Assembly (NCBI RefSeq): GCF_037042905.1
Contig: NC_087254.1
Coordinates: 9,471,103 to 9,535,102 of the forward strand
Length of the DNA stretch: 64,000 nucleotides
From: Lytechinus pictus
Lineage: Eukaryota > Echinodermata > Echinoidea > Temnopleuroida > Toxopneustidae
Reading direction: 5' to 3'
Both the position numbers and the translations under genes were made by a program. Shown here piece by piece: positions 55,301-64,000 of the stretch. Position 1 is the first letter of the stretch. Every line of letters starts with the position of its first letter. The notes beneath the pieces are model-generated. The model saw only the letters and a list, made by a program, of their open reading frames with translations, was not told the origin of the DNA and did no database searches.

Positions 55301-58300
55301 TGTAGTCATAAACAATGCTAATTCCACATGTTCAGGGAGGAATTAATCCTTGTTTCACTTGACAATGAGGAGAAAATTAGAATATTTTATATAATAAAAT
55401 ACAAAGAAATAGTGAGTGAATGACGTCATCAGTCTCCTCATTTGCATACCGATCAGGATGTGCATATGACTGTTTTGTGAAATCAAGCAAAACTTTAAAA
55501 TGTCAAGCTTTCTTATTTTACATCCGATTTTGATGAAATTTTCAGTGGTATGTTTGTTGGATTTTCCCCTTTTTATTCAAACAAACTTTTTGTTGGGGTG
55601 GACTTGTCCTTTAAAGGGTCCTTAAACAAACTTTCAAAGATCTCCAAGGTCTTTCACGATTCCTGATGGATCCTTCAATGGTCTTTGTGGTCCTTGTGAA
55701 TCCCAAAACTTTTATAAATGGTTTAAAACAGTCTTTCAGTGGTCTTTCAAGAAAATGGTCTTATGGTGGTCTTACAGCAGTCTTTCAGCGGTCTTTCGAT
55801 GAACTTTCCATGATCTTTCGACAGTCTCTCAAGATTTTTGCGGAGATCACTGTAAGACTCTTGAGAGATCATTGAAAGATCTGTGACAGATCATTGAAAG
55901 ACAGGAAAAGTCCATTGAAAGAATTCTGAAAGATCAACTGTTGCATACAAGATCTCTGAAATACCATTGAAAGATATCTATAGGACAATTCTAAGTCCTG
56001 TAAGACAAGAAATATCAATCAGTCTTTAAAAATTCTTTGAGGTCTTTCTGAGCTATTCCACAAAGATGACAAATTTCAGTGATCTTGGAGACTGCTGTAA
56101 GAGTAGACCTACATGTAGCAAATTTTTGGACTTTCAAAGGTCTCCCCTCTGTGGAATGAACCTAATTGTGACTAGGAAGAAATGTAATTTACTCTGTGGA
56201 TGAATACATTGGTGGATTATAGATAGACAAAGATATGCAAAATTTACATAGTGCAAGCATGTATATCCATACACTGATCAGGTGCTTGAGCATTCGAGGA
56301 ATGGCGTACCTAGGATTTTCCACAGGGGGGGCAAAATCGGCCGCCAAAAAATTTGACAAGCAAAAAAAAAAAGAAAAAGTCTGAAGGATGGATGAATATT
56401 ATTTACCTTTTTCATCTCTGCTTTGTTCAGTGCAGTGCCGATCATGATGGATTTACGACACGATCTGGATGCGAACATCGCACGGACCTTGGTGGGTCTA
56501 CAGTGGACACCCTATATATCATTGAAATCAATAGAGAGATTGGATAGGATTACGATTAGAAAGAAAGATAGATGGATATAAAGATTAAAGGACAAGTCCA
56601 CCACAACAAAAAGTTGATTTGAATAAAAAGAGAAATATCCAAAAAGCATAACACTGAAAATTTCATCAAAATCGGATGTAAAATAAGAAAGTTATGACAT
56701 TTCAAAGTTTCGCTTAATTTCACAAAACAGTTCTATTCACATCCTGGTCGGTATGCAAATGAGGAGACTGATGACGTCATCCACTCACTATTTCTTTTGT
56801 ATTTTATTATATGAAATATTCTAATTTTCTCCTCATTGTCAAGTGAAACATTGATTAATTCCTCCCCGAACATGTGTAGATAGCATTGTTTTATACTATA
56901 TGGTTCAGTCAAGTTGGTCCTTATTGCCAAATCTGTAAAAATTGTATAATTCAAACAATAAAAAACAAAAGAAAATGTGAGTGATGGACATCATCGACTG
57001 ACTCACCTAATTGTGCATATCACAGTTTTGTGAAAAAAAAGCAAAATTTAAATATTCCATAACTTTCTTATTTTACATCCAATTTTGATGAAATTTTCAG
57101 CATTATACTTGTTTGATTTTTCTCTATTTATTAAAATCAACATTTTTCTGGGGTGGACTTGACCTTTAAAGAGGACTTTTTTTGCTTGTAAGATAACCTT
57201 TCGATGAGAAAGTGCAGCCAATGGTGGTGACCTGTGACCCCTTTAACAAAAATTAAATAATTTTTTTTGCCCCCTCCTTTTTGGTAAAACATGGATTTGC
57301 CCCAGACATTAAGAATTAAAAAAATTAAAGAATGGCCCATTGTGATAATGTAAAAAAAGTTTGTAATGAACTCACCGGAGCATCGCTGAGCATAAAGATG
57401 AGTTCATCGATATCGTCTTTTCCAAACGTCCAGTTCTTACTAAAGGGTTGGGACACTAGCTTGACTCTCTCCGTAGGACGACCTGTTAGATCAACAGATA
57501 CAGTCAACAATGTGTGAGCCAAGTGATACCACAAGATATGGAATGGTTGTCCAAAAGTAGAATGTTTCCAACCAACTTTTGTTGCAAGAATAGCTGTCTA
57601 CAAAGTCTTCACTTCTATTTGTAAAAATATCTGTCTTCAGAATTGTTTCATCCCGTTGTAAACCAGAAGGACCACTTTGAAGACTTAGGGGTACTGCGGG
57701 AAAACATTTGCAAATAATTGCGGATGAAAATATACAAGGAGATAACCAGCAATAAAGAGCAAATTTGCTATCAATTGCTAGATTTGCGATTGAGTTTTGG
57801 ATCCACATTTGGCTTGCGATTGATTGAAAGTTTCTTGCAACTCCCAATCTTTTCCAAATGTCCAGTTCTTACTGAAGGGTTGGGACACTAGCTTGACCCT
57901 CTCCATAGGATGACCTGTCGGATCAACAGATGCAGTGAAATGAGCCAAGTGATACAAGATGTGGAATGCTTGTGCCAAAAGCAGAATGTCTCCACCCAAT
58001 ATTTGCTGTAAGAATAGCTGTCTACAAAGTAATCACTTTTATTCGTAAGAATATCTGATAGGAGGCTTCTGGAAGACTTTAGGGGGTGCTGCAGGAAACA
58101 AATTGCAATTAATTGCTAGACTTATGATTGATTTTTTGGATAAAAAAAATTGACTTGCAATTGATTGCAACATGTGGAATGGTTGTCCAAAAGTGGAACG
58201 GATCCCGCCAATTTTTGTTGTAAGAACAGATGGGTGTTTCACAATGTCTGATACTCTGATTTCACGTTCAGTGTTGACCTTTTGGTGTTAGGTCAATCTT

Positions 58301-61300
58301 TACACGATTATAACACCAAACATAAAATGAAGATGGTCCCGAAAAGTCACACACTAGTTGTTGAGATGTCAATAATGTGATCTGGATCAGTTTTACAAAC
58401 TCTGAGTAAGTTTTGGAGCCAGGGGAAGCAATCCAAATTTCAATACCAACACCAAGGCCAACACCGGACTTGAAATCACCCAATCTTGTTCCTAAAGTTA
58501 TGCAAGAATTTAAACATGTATGAGAGATTGCTCCTCAGGGTGTAGTAAATGGGTACTCGGTAAAGAGGAAAATTCCTTGAATGCTTGAACAACCGATCAG
58601 GGTAGCTGTGCTAAAAGCTGGGGTAATAGTATGCAGCGCTTTAGTGTATTAAGCGCTCTATAAATGTTACATATTATTATTGCATATTCTATAATCATAA
58701 TCATTGCATGATTTTAGCTCTGAATTTTTTGAAGTAATATTTCCTGTGCAGACCTGAGTATGCTCTATGACATATTAAGACGTTTGGCAGAGACATATTT
58801 TCACACGTGCAATTCTCTTTATAAATCGTGTAATCACCAATTGACCAATCATTTTTCAGAATACTCATGAATATTAACAGAAAGTGAAATAAAAGGCATC
58901 TTCCACATAAAGTAGTAAATTTTATCAATTGCCCTTACCGTCTTCATCAATGATGAAATCGAACCCGTTCTTCTTGAAGATCTCCAGGTTATCCATTAAA
59001 ATAGACTCATTGACAGCAGTCAGCTCCAATGGAAATGGTCTGGATATGGAAAAAAAAAAAAAACACATGATAATGAAATCAATTATTCTAGTAGAATAGT
59101 TCATTGTTTGTTGAACCCAGGGGCCTGTATTCTGAACTTGGGTTTAAACCAAACCCTGGTTTAAAGTTGTGGTTTAACTATGGAGAGCCAATTGGAGCAC
59201 AAATCTCTATTATCGCTGATGTGGTTTACGGTACACCATGTGGAGTGTTGTAGAAACAGTGGATAGGAGAAGAGAAGAAATGGATAGGCGAGAAAGTGGA
59301 GATTTGAGAGTAGAGTATTCTTTCTTGAAAGTAGTCCTGAAAAGGACTGTAAACCAGGAAAGATTGATGAGTTGAGAACAGCTTGAGTAGTAGAGCTACT
59401 ACTCATCATCTCTACTCGCCGACTCAAGCCAGCATCTCCTCACTAGCTCTACTACTCAATCCACATACATTAAAGATAAATTCCAGTTGTGGGAACGATC
59501 TCAAATGACTTTTTACAAAATTTCATATAATGATCACCAAAATGTCTGTTTGTATGAATAAAAAATATGTGCCAAAGGATTCTGGAAGAAATTGTGTAAT
59601 TGCTGAGAAATAAGCAAAATAAGCGCGGATTCGGTCACTTCCGTTGGGTCTTTATTCCAGCAATAATAATACAAGGTCCCACGTGTGCCTATCTGTGTTG
59701 GCGATCTTCAATGTGATCGTTTTTTTAGCTAGATATTATGATTTCACAAAGTTCAGTTTATGTAACTGTACCAGATCTAGATCCACGATGATATATCAAT
59801 ACTTTACCTTGGTTTTACAGACTTTCTCACAAAATCAGTTTTACTGCAACTACGTTCATTTAGCTTTAAGGAAATTATTATACGGTAATTTCAAATTTTG
59901 GATTTGTGACTTCGCAAACGAGCAGCTGCCCATATGTTATGTTATATAAAATACACAAATTTCAATTTTCTAATGGTTCGTGATGACTGATTTTTGTTTT
60001 CTTTTTAGGAAAAGGTATAAAATGATTTGTCTATTGATAATTTTTTTTTGATATGCTGAATTTACAGTAAACACCATTTTCAATTTTCTGAGAAAACGAC
60101 ATTTCATTGAATTTTTTTTACCATTCGATATGTAGGAAAGCTGCTCGCATATTATGTCACAAATCATATAATTAAAATTCAAATAACTTTCTTATTCTTT
60201 GATGGATTTTTCTCAAATCTTCGGCATTATTTTTAATTATTTTTTCTGCTATTTTTACCATACACATTTTTCTGGGTGAACTTCTCCATCTCTATCATGG
60301 CCTTCATTTTCACCATTATCACCATCGTCCTCATTCATCTCCATCTTCATCATTATAAAATTAGGAACAAAATAACATTTCCATTCTGCTTTATAAATGT
60401 ATGTATAAATTTAATGGCCCGTATTCTGAAGTCAGGTTTAACTTAAACTTTAAAGTTGTGGTTTAAGTTTGGGAAGCCAAAAGTATCAACATTTTTTATT
60501 AAGTTGTATGTTTCCTATGTTTACTGTGCTCTTTCCTGATTCATTGATGGTGAAGACAATAATCTTTTCATACTTCCTAGACAATTATGAATGATTTGAG
60601 AGGCAAAATGAGCTGAAGTATGATATCTCTACTGTTAGTGATTTATGCAACAATTGGCTTTCCATACTTAAACCACAACTTTAAACCTGAGTTTAAGTTA
60701 AACCCAACTTCAGAATATGGGCCAATGAGTTTTATTCCAGGGTTGTCATTTTTTTTCAAGCAATCTGCTTATAATGACAGTCCTTCTCCTGCAAACTGTA
60801 AATGATAAACTGTTTTGTTGGTGGTAGATCATATTTGTTTAGAATGACTTTTTTATTTTGTATCTTTTTTCCTTATGATTCATACCAAAATCAATTACCG
60901 ATATATTATGTTTGTTACGTAATGAAAATTGTATTGTATACAAATGTTATGAATGCAGAAGAAAAAAAAATCAGATCAAAATCAAATTAAAAGATTTAAA
61001 AAAAATAGAACTAAAAAAAAAAAGATGAAGCAGTTTAATACAATTACCAACTCACTGAATAAGTCTTTGTCCTTGTAGTATCGTGTGCTTCTGCAAAGTC
61101 TCAAAATTGTACTTTTCATCAGTGGCATGCTGCACCAAAACAGATACAAATGTAATTAGTGAATTTAATGACACCAAGGGATTTTATTTTCATTAATACT
61201 TAATAGCAAAGACTTTTATAAATCCATGAATTCACAGTAATCTGACCCTTAATTTCTAAATACTTACTCATAACTCAATATTGTATTCAGCTAAACACAA

Positions 61301-62846
61301 ATTGCTGATATCCTGTTAAATTCCATGGAATAGGGACTTCTTTCATTGATTTATATTAATATATTATCTTGAAAATTCAGAATATTGACTATTGGTTATG
61401 TTGATGTTGAAACATCAACATGGTCAAAGTTCTTTGACCTCAATTGGCATTTGACCTTGATTTTGTGACCTGGAATTCATGAAAAATGTTGAAGATTCAG
61501 AAACCAGGTCCAAATACATTTAAACTTATGATGACATTATAAAAAAAAGACTTTTGGTTAAGATTTTCATGTTGACATTGACACTGTTGCTGCAGAATTC
61601 AACTGTGGCTAATCTGATTGCAACAGCAATATATCGCTTGTCGTTTTCCAGCTATTATGAACTGGCCCCCCCTTATAGGTTCTTCAAATAGGTATGGTTG
61701 CCAAGGTAATGATGAAATAATCAAATTAATTTTGAAGTGCATTAGAGAGGTGGTAATGTAACACAGGCTATACAAGAAAAGAATATCATCAAAATCCTAA
61801 TCATGATTTAATACATGTATGTCACCCCAGAATATGATTTCAACATTTTAAGGCCATAAACATAATATAAAACATAATCCATAGGGTTTGCTTATACATT
61901 TTGCTTTACATGAACAGCAGTATACAGAGCTCTGGAGGTCATCAGACATTGTTTCACATCATAAATGTTTTAATAGGCTTTGATACCTGATCAATGATGA
62001 ATAGATCTTGTCCAAGTTTAGCGATGATGAATCCAAGATTGAACTGACCAAGTATTTCCATCTCAGCAAACATATCTTTGCTGAAAATCAAAATAATAAC
62101 AACAACAATAATTCCAGTATCGGTTTTTTTTTTGTGTAGGGGGGGGGGTCTACCCAAAAAGCAAAATGATTTCAATGAATACAAAATTATACAAGGACAA
62201 TATTGACAAGTTCAGTGGAATAGATCAAGTAAAATACGAATTATTTTGATATAAAAAAGTTACCTAAAGCAAAGATTGTGACTGATAGATTATTTAAATA
62301 ATAATTACTGGCTATTCTAAGCTCCAACTTTTACAGTTAGCAAAATTGAACACTTCTCAGGGTATAATAATGACAATTCAAATCAGACTTTCATTTCCAA
62401 ATTACATGGTTGATACTTGAAATATACCTTGTAATTGTTACTCAAACATTTTTGCCATATCCTTAAAGGTCATGGAGTAAACTAATAATTAATACAAGTG
62501 TTGAATAAAAAGTACAACTGAGGAAGTTGGTCTAAATTTGGTCCAATCACCAGATGGTCTACACTACACTACACTCATTCCCACGCAGTCAACTTGTTAA
62601 TTAGTCCATTGACAATGTAGGATGAGACCAAATGGAAAGTAGACAAAGTGAGTGCAAACCAGATGGCAATAACAACATAAGGTGTGCTTTGTAAAACATC
62701 CTGAAGCATCTCAAGAAAATTATACATATATATATTTTTTTACCTGATTTCTCTACTGAGTTCTTCTTCGGCTGAGGCATTGTCCGAAGGGGCGATCTTG
62801 GCTCGGAAGGTTCGACCAGGAATGCCTTGCTCTCTTTCTTGCATCT
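52333..62846 (-). CDS. pms2: PMS2 mismatch-repair endonuclease, C-terminal half (nine exons, 5' end outside window)
   Basis: Nine minus-strand exons join in phase to about 226 aa that align throughout with the C-terminus of human PMS2. This is the MLH1-binding and nuclease domain of MutL-alpha, which nicks the new DNA strand in nuclear mismatch repair. All hallmark motifs are intact: the nuclease motif [12 protein letters not shown] (DQHA-X2-E-X4-E), the PCNA-clamp type motif QRLIQP, the metal-binding SCRKS, and [11 protein letters not shown] close to the C-terminus. [21 protein letters not shown] and [12 protein letters not shown] are near-identical to human. Every intron has GT..AG ends. 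The ATPase domain and the long linker are not in the window and would lie to the right of 64000. Confidence 0.95.
52649..53042. mobile_element. foldback element in a PMS2 intron with a strong central hairpin
   Basis: GCGATTCCAT at the left and ATGGAATCACC at the right; the arms pair imperfectly along their length. The centre is a 23-bp stem with one mismatch (52820-52842 with 52849-52871, including TGTCGTACGGGACA) and a 6-base loop. It sits inside a GGTCTAAT-type repeat. Confidence 0.7.
53225..53326. mobile_element. 102-bp palindromic element with 8-bp target duplication
   Basis: An almost perfect hairpin of about 46-bp arms around a 10-base loop (53271-53280); ends CATTGGCGGCGGAGC and GCTCCACTGCCAATG. 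CATAAGAC is duplicated at 53217-53224 and 53327-53334. Confidence 0.85.
53983..54018 (-). CDS. pms2: PMS2 36-nt micro-exon
   Basis: 12 codons encode [12 protein letters not shown], matching human LITHMGEMDHPW between the MKK and NCPHGRP blocks. Acceptor CTTGTACAG, donor TGG|GTAAGT, phase 0 on both sides. It is too short for any open-frame listing and was found by looking for the missing segment. Confidence 0.9.
54248..55019. mobile_element. piggyBac-like MITE (TTAACCCTA ends)
   Basis: TTAACCCTAACTAGGCCGGG at the left and CCCGGCCATTATAGGGTTAA at the right. The TTAA target and CCC/GGG ends are the piggyBac pattern. There is no transposase. Its right TTAA is also the left TTAA of the next element. 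Confidence 0.75.
55016..55614. mobile_element. TTAA-flanked foldback element (CAAGTCCACCC family) copy 1
   Basis: TTAAAGGTCAAGTCCAACCC at the left, GGACTTGTCCTTTAA at the right. The arms contain the inverted AAAATTTCATCAAAATCGGA block. Other copies: 56585-57169 and a fragment near 24765. Confidence 0.8.
55620..56110. repeat. degenerate GGTCTTTCA repeat that changes strand midway
   Basis: Units like TGGTCTTTCA fill about 55630-55830. From about 55850 the complementary TTGAAAGATC form takes over. No open frame of note. Confidence 0.75.
56407..56511 (-). CDS. pms2: PMS2 exon ([18 protein letters not shown])
   Basis: 35 codons, phase 0 at both ends: [20 protein letters not shown], then [15 protein letters not shown]. 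It contains the conserved SCRKS metal-site cysteine. Acceptor TATATAG, donor AAG|GTAAAT. Confidence 0.94.
56585..57169. mobile_element. TTAA-flanked foldback element (CAAGTCCACCC family) copy 2
   Basis: TTAAAGGACAAGTCCACC at the left and GGTGGACTTGACCTTTAA at the right. The arms and centre are as in 55016-55614. It lies in the PMS2 intron between the exons at 56407 and 57376. Confidence 0.8.
57376..57482 (-). CDS. pms2: PMS2 exon ([18 protein letters not shown])
   Basis: It encodes [20 protein letters not shown], then [15 protein letters not shown]. Acceptor CTAACAG|GT, donor CCG|GTGAGT (phase 0). The upstream part of this exon with its acceptor is duplicated about 430 bp away, inside the preceding intron. 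Confidence 0.95.
57848..58220 (-). pseudogene. decayed duplicate of a PMS2 exon and its flanking intron
   Basis: 57848-57914 repeats the first two thirds of the exon at 57376-57482 ([20 protein letters not shown] is readable), and the similarity continues into the intron beyond it. A third, shorter intron-only copy lies at about 58170-58220. The duplicate keeps an acceptor-like GACAG|GT but has lost the [14 protein letters not shown] end and the donor. Read onward it runs [13 protein letters not shown] to a stop. It is probably spliced over; if used as a last exon it would yield a PMS2 lacking its metal-binding C-terminus. Confidence 0.8.
58530..58683 (+). mobile_element. SINE 3' fragment, plus strand
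   Basis: GTAAATGGGTACTCGGTAAA, then AATTCCTTGAATGC and GCGCTCTATAAATG, ending in a TTA-repeat tail. It is the 3' part of the tRNA-headed family, without the head. Confidence 0.65.
58939..59039 (-). CDS. pms2: PMS2 exon ([16 protein letters not shown])
   Basis: It encodes [28 protein letters not shown]. With the exon before, it completes QRLIQP. Acceptor ATCCAG, donor G|GTAAGG (phase 1). Confidence 0.94.
59040..61055 (-). other. PMS2 intron, no further exon seen
   Basis: AT-rich. It contains two short inverted repeats of the GTTTAAACCAAACC type (59130-59180) and AAACTTTAAAG type (60425-60720), and a relative of the 26657 family at 59930-60290. Confidence 0.65.
61056..61129 (-). CDS. pms2: PMS2 exon ([10 protein letters not shown])
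   Basis: It starts with [10 protein letters not shown], completing the nuclease motif begun by DQ in the exon before, and ends LQGQRLI plus CA. Acceptor GGTGCAG, donor CA|GTGAGT (phase 2). Confidence 0.94.
61130..61986 (-). other. PMS2 intron
   Basis: AT-rich, with no recognisable exon. TTGACCT half-sites cluster at 61434-61470 without regular spacing. Confidence 0.6.
61987..62080 (-). CDS. pms2: PMS2 exon ([14 protein letters not shown])
   Basis: It encodes [18 protein letters not shown] through LFIIDQ, so the DQ of the nuclease motif ends this exon. Acceptor TTTTCAG|C, donor CAG|GTATCA. Phase 2 in, phase 0 out. Confidence 0.95.
62744..62846 (-). CDS. pms2: PMS2 exon ([10 protein letters not shown])
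   Basis: The first visible PMS2 exon encodes [20 protein letters not shown] and EEELSREI, matching human FRAKI..AEDELRKEI. The donor is AG|GTAAAA (phase 2). The acceptor CCAG lies just above 62846; a second AG two bases further in gives an alternative start at 62844, and which is used depends on the unseen upstream exon. Confidence 0.85.
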
Positions 62847-62933
62847 CTGGAAAAAGTGTTAAAAGCACAATTAAATATGGAACTGATGTAAGGACTGCTC
62901 AAAGGAGGCAATAAAAACAATCTTTAAGAGCAT
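62847..62933 (-). other. start of the PMS2 intron upstream of the first visible exon
   Basis: Intron sequence up to the window's right side; no upstream PMS2 exon is recognisable before 64000. Confidence 0.6.
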
Positions 62934-63209
62934 CTGGGGCCCGTCTTACAAAGAGTTACGATCGATCCGAACAATCGTAACTCTATGGAAATCCATCAGT
63001 GTCATAATTTTTTCGACAGGAAATGTGCAAAATGTCCTTTGTAAACAAAGTAGAACACAGGGAACTGTCAAGAAATCAATTAATTTATAGATATACATTT
63101 ATATCTAGAAAAAATATGAGCAAACATGCATTTTATATGTTGACGTTGCTGGCCGTCCATAGTTGCGATTGATCGGATCAATCGTAACTATTTGTAAGAC
63201 AGGGCCCTG
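62934..63209. mobile_element. inverted-repeat element, CTTACAAAGAG family (complete copy)
   Basis: CTGGGGCCCGTCTTACAAA at the left and TTTGTAAGACAGGGCCCTG at the right, with GTTACGATCGATCC inner arms. It abuts the next element directly. A truncated relative is at 1183-1440. Confidence 0.75.
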
Positions 63210-63342
63210 GGGCCCGTAACACAAAGCTTGGCAATGATCGTAGACACATTTTTCTACGATTGATTCCATAGACTACAATGTACAATCAATCGTAAAGATC
63301 AAGCGTACGATCAATCGCTAACCTTTGTGTTACGGGACCCTG
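63206..63342. mobile_element. inverted-repeat MITE, GTTACACAAAGG family (second copy)
   Basis: CTGGGGCCCGTAACACAAAG at the left, CTTTGTGTTACGGGACCCTG-type right end. Related to 23304-23468. Confidence 0.75.
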
Positions 63343-64000
63343 GTCTTTATGAACAGTTTCCTTTTTAGTAAATGTTCATTAGGAAATACATCAAAAGGGA
63401 AACCAAATTGGTGGTTTTTGTACACAGGTGGTCGCTAAAGCAAGCAAATTTCATCAAGTATTTTCAGAATGTCCAACCCCTGTACGGGATTGTTATGTGA
63501 TAAGATATATCTCAAATACCTAATCAATACTTCTACAGGAAGTATAACAGGAAACAATATGTTTACCAATTCCATCTTTCTTTAGAAAGTATTAATCATT
63601 CTTCTCCTAGCTAAACCTCTGATGCACACTCATTTTATGGATTTCTTATTCGCTACATCAGTAGCGGACCGTGACCCGGAGGAGACAAAGCATTGGAGGG
63701 GCACTGTATTGTTTGTGAACAATGCTGTGCCCCCCAATGCTTTGTCTCCTCCGGGTCACGGTCCGCCACTGCGCTACATACCCCCTTCTCACTATAAAAA
63801 AAGGTCCACTCCCCCAATCCAGAGTAAAGTTATGACGTACAGACTGTTTTGGTCAACTACTCAAGGTTGACCAACAGCTGGAGGTCTTGACCGGACTGTG
63901 ATAAAAAGGGTCCATTTCTGAACTCCAGTCAGATCTATTTCAGATTGGCTTTGAGTTTACATTCTATACTACATCAATTTGCAGATTGAAGTTATTTTAT
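63343..64000. other. window end, apart from the MITE at 63659
   Basis: No exon is recognised. The sequence should lie within or near the PMS2 gene body. Confidence 0.5.
63659..63771. mobile_element. 113-bp palindromic hAT-like MITE
   Basis: CAGTAGCGGACCGTGACCC and its complement ending GGTCCGCCACTG form a hairpin with about 45-bp arms. CGCTACAT is duplicated at 63651-63658 and 63772-63779 (8 bp). Confidence 0.88.

Noticed and set aside
61434-61470. TTGACCT half-sites in a PMS2 intron as another DR1 array
   Set aside because: They are irregularly spaced and do not form a direct repeat with 1-bp spacing.

Overview
The window is eukaryotic, animal nuclear DNA. Coding sequence is sparse and split by introns with GT..AG borders. 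The rest is AT-rich and crowded with short inverted-repeat transposons, tRNA-headed retroposons and microsatellites. The repeat families look like those of echinoderms, most likely a sea urchin; this is an impression from repeat style and protein similarity, not a proof.

Three protein genes can be read with confidence. (1) A FoxJ1 forkhead gene, plus strand, 12375-21759: two coding exons split inside the forkhead domain by a 7,966 bp intron, giving 472 aa. FoxJ1 is the master transcription factor of motile cilia. (2) An Erv1/ALR-type FAD sulfhydryl oxidase (GFER), plus strand, 43001-47747: three coding exons, 178 aa, with all expected cysteine pairs. It works in the mitochondrial disulfide relay. 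(3) The C-terminal half of the mismatch-repair endonuclease PMS2, minus strand, 62846-52333: nine exons, including a 36-nt micro-exon; its 5' part lies beyond the right edge. GFER and PMS2 are convergent, with about 4.6 kb between their stop codons. Nothing suggests the three genes act together.

Layout: 1-11 kb holds transposon remnants (one clean hAT-like element with an 8-bp target duplication); 11-21.9 kb is FoxJ1 with a candidate promoter and an intronic RFX/Fox site pair; 22-42 kb is a repeat-rich gene desert with a mariner-like insertion in a SINE, a GATA-tailed retroposon pair, and a 1.6 kb element containing eight 154-bp repeats; 42-48.3 kb is GFER, with a purine tract upstream, a 959 bp foldback transposon in intron 1 and decayed tandem copies of its last exon after the stop; 52-62.9 kb is PMS2, whose introns carry TTAA-flanked elements and a decayed copy of one exon.

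The most interesting signals are the RFX X-box next to a forkhead site inside FoxJ1, the foldback element carrying a mini first exon, the terminal-exon array after GFER, the PMS2 exon copy that keeps an acceptor but no donor, and the tandem array of nuclear-receptor-type DR1 sites.
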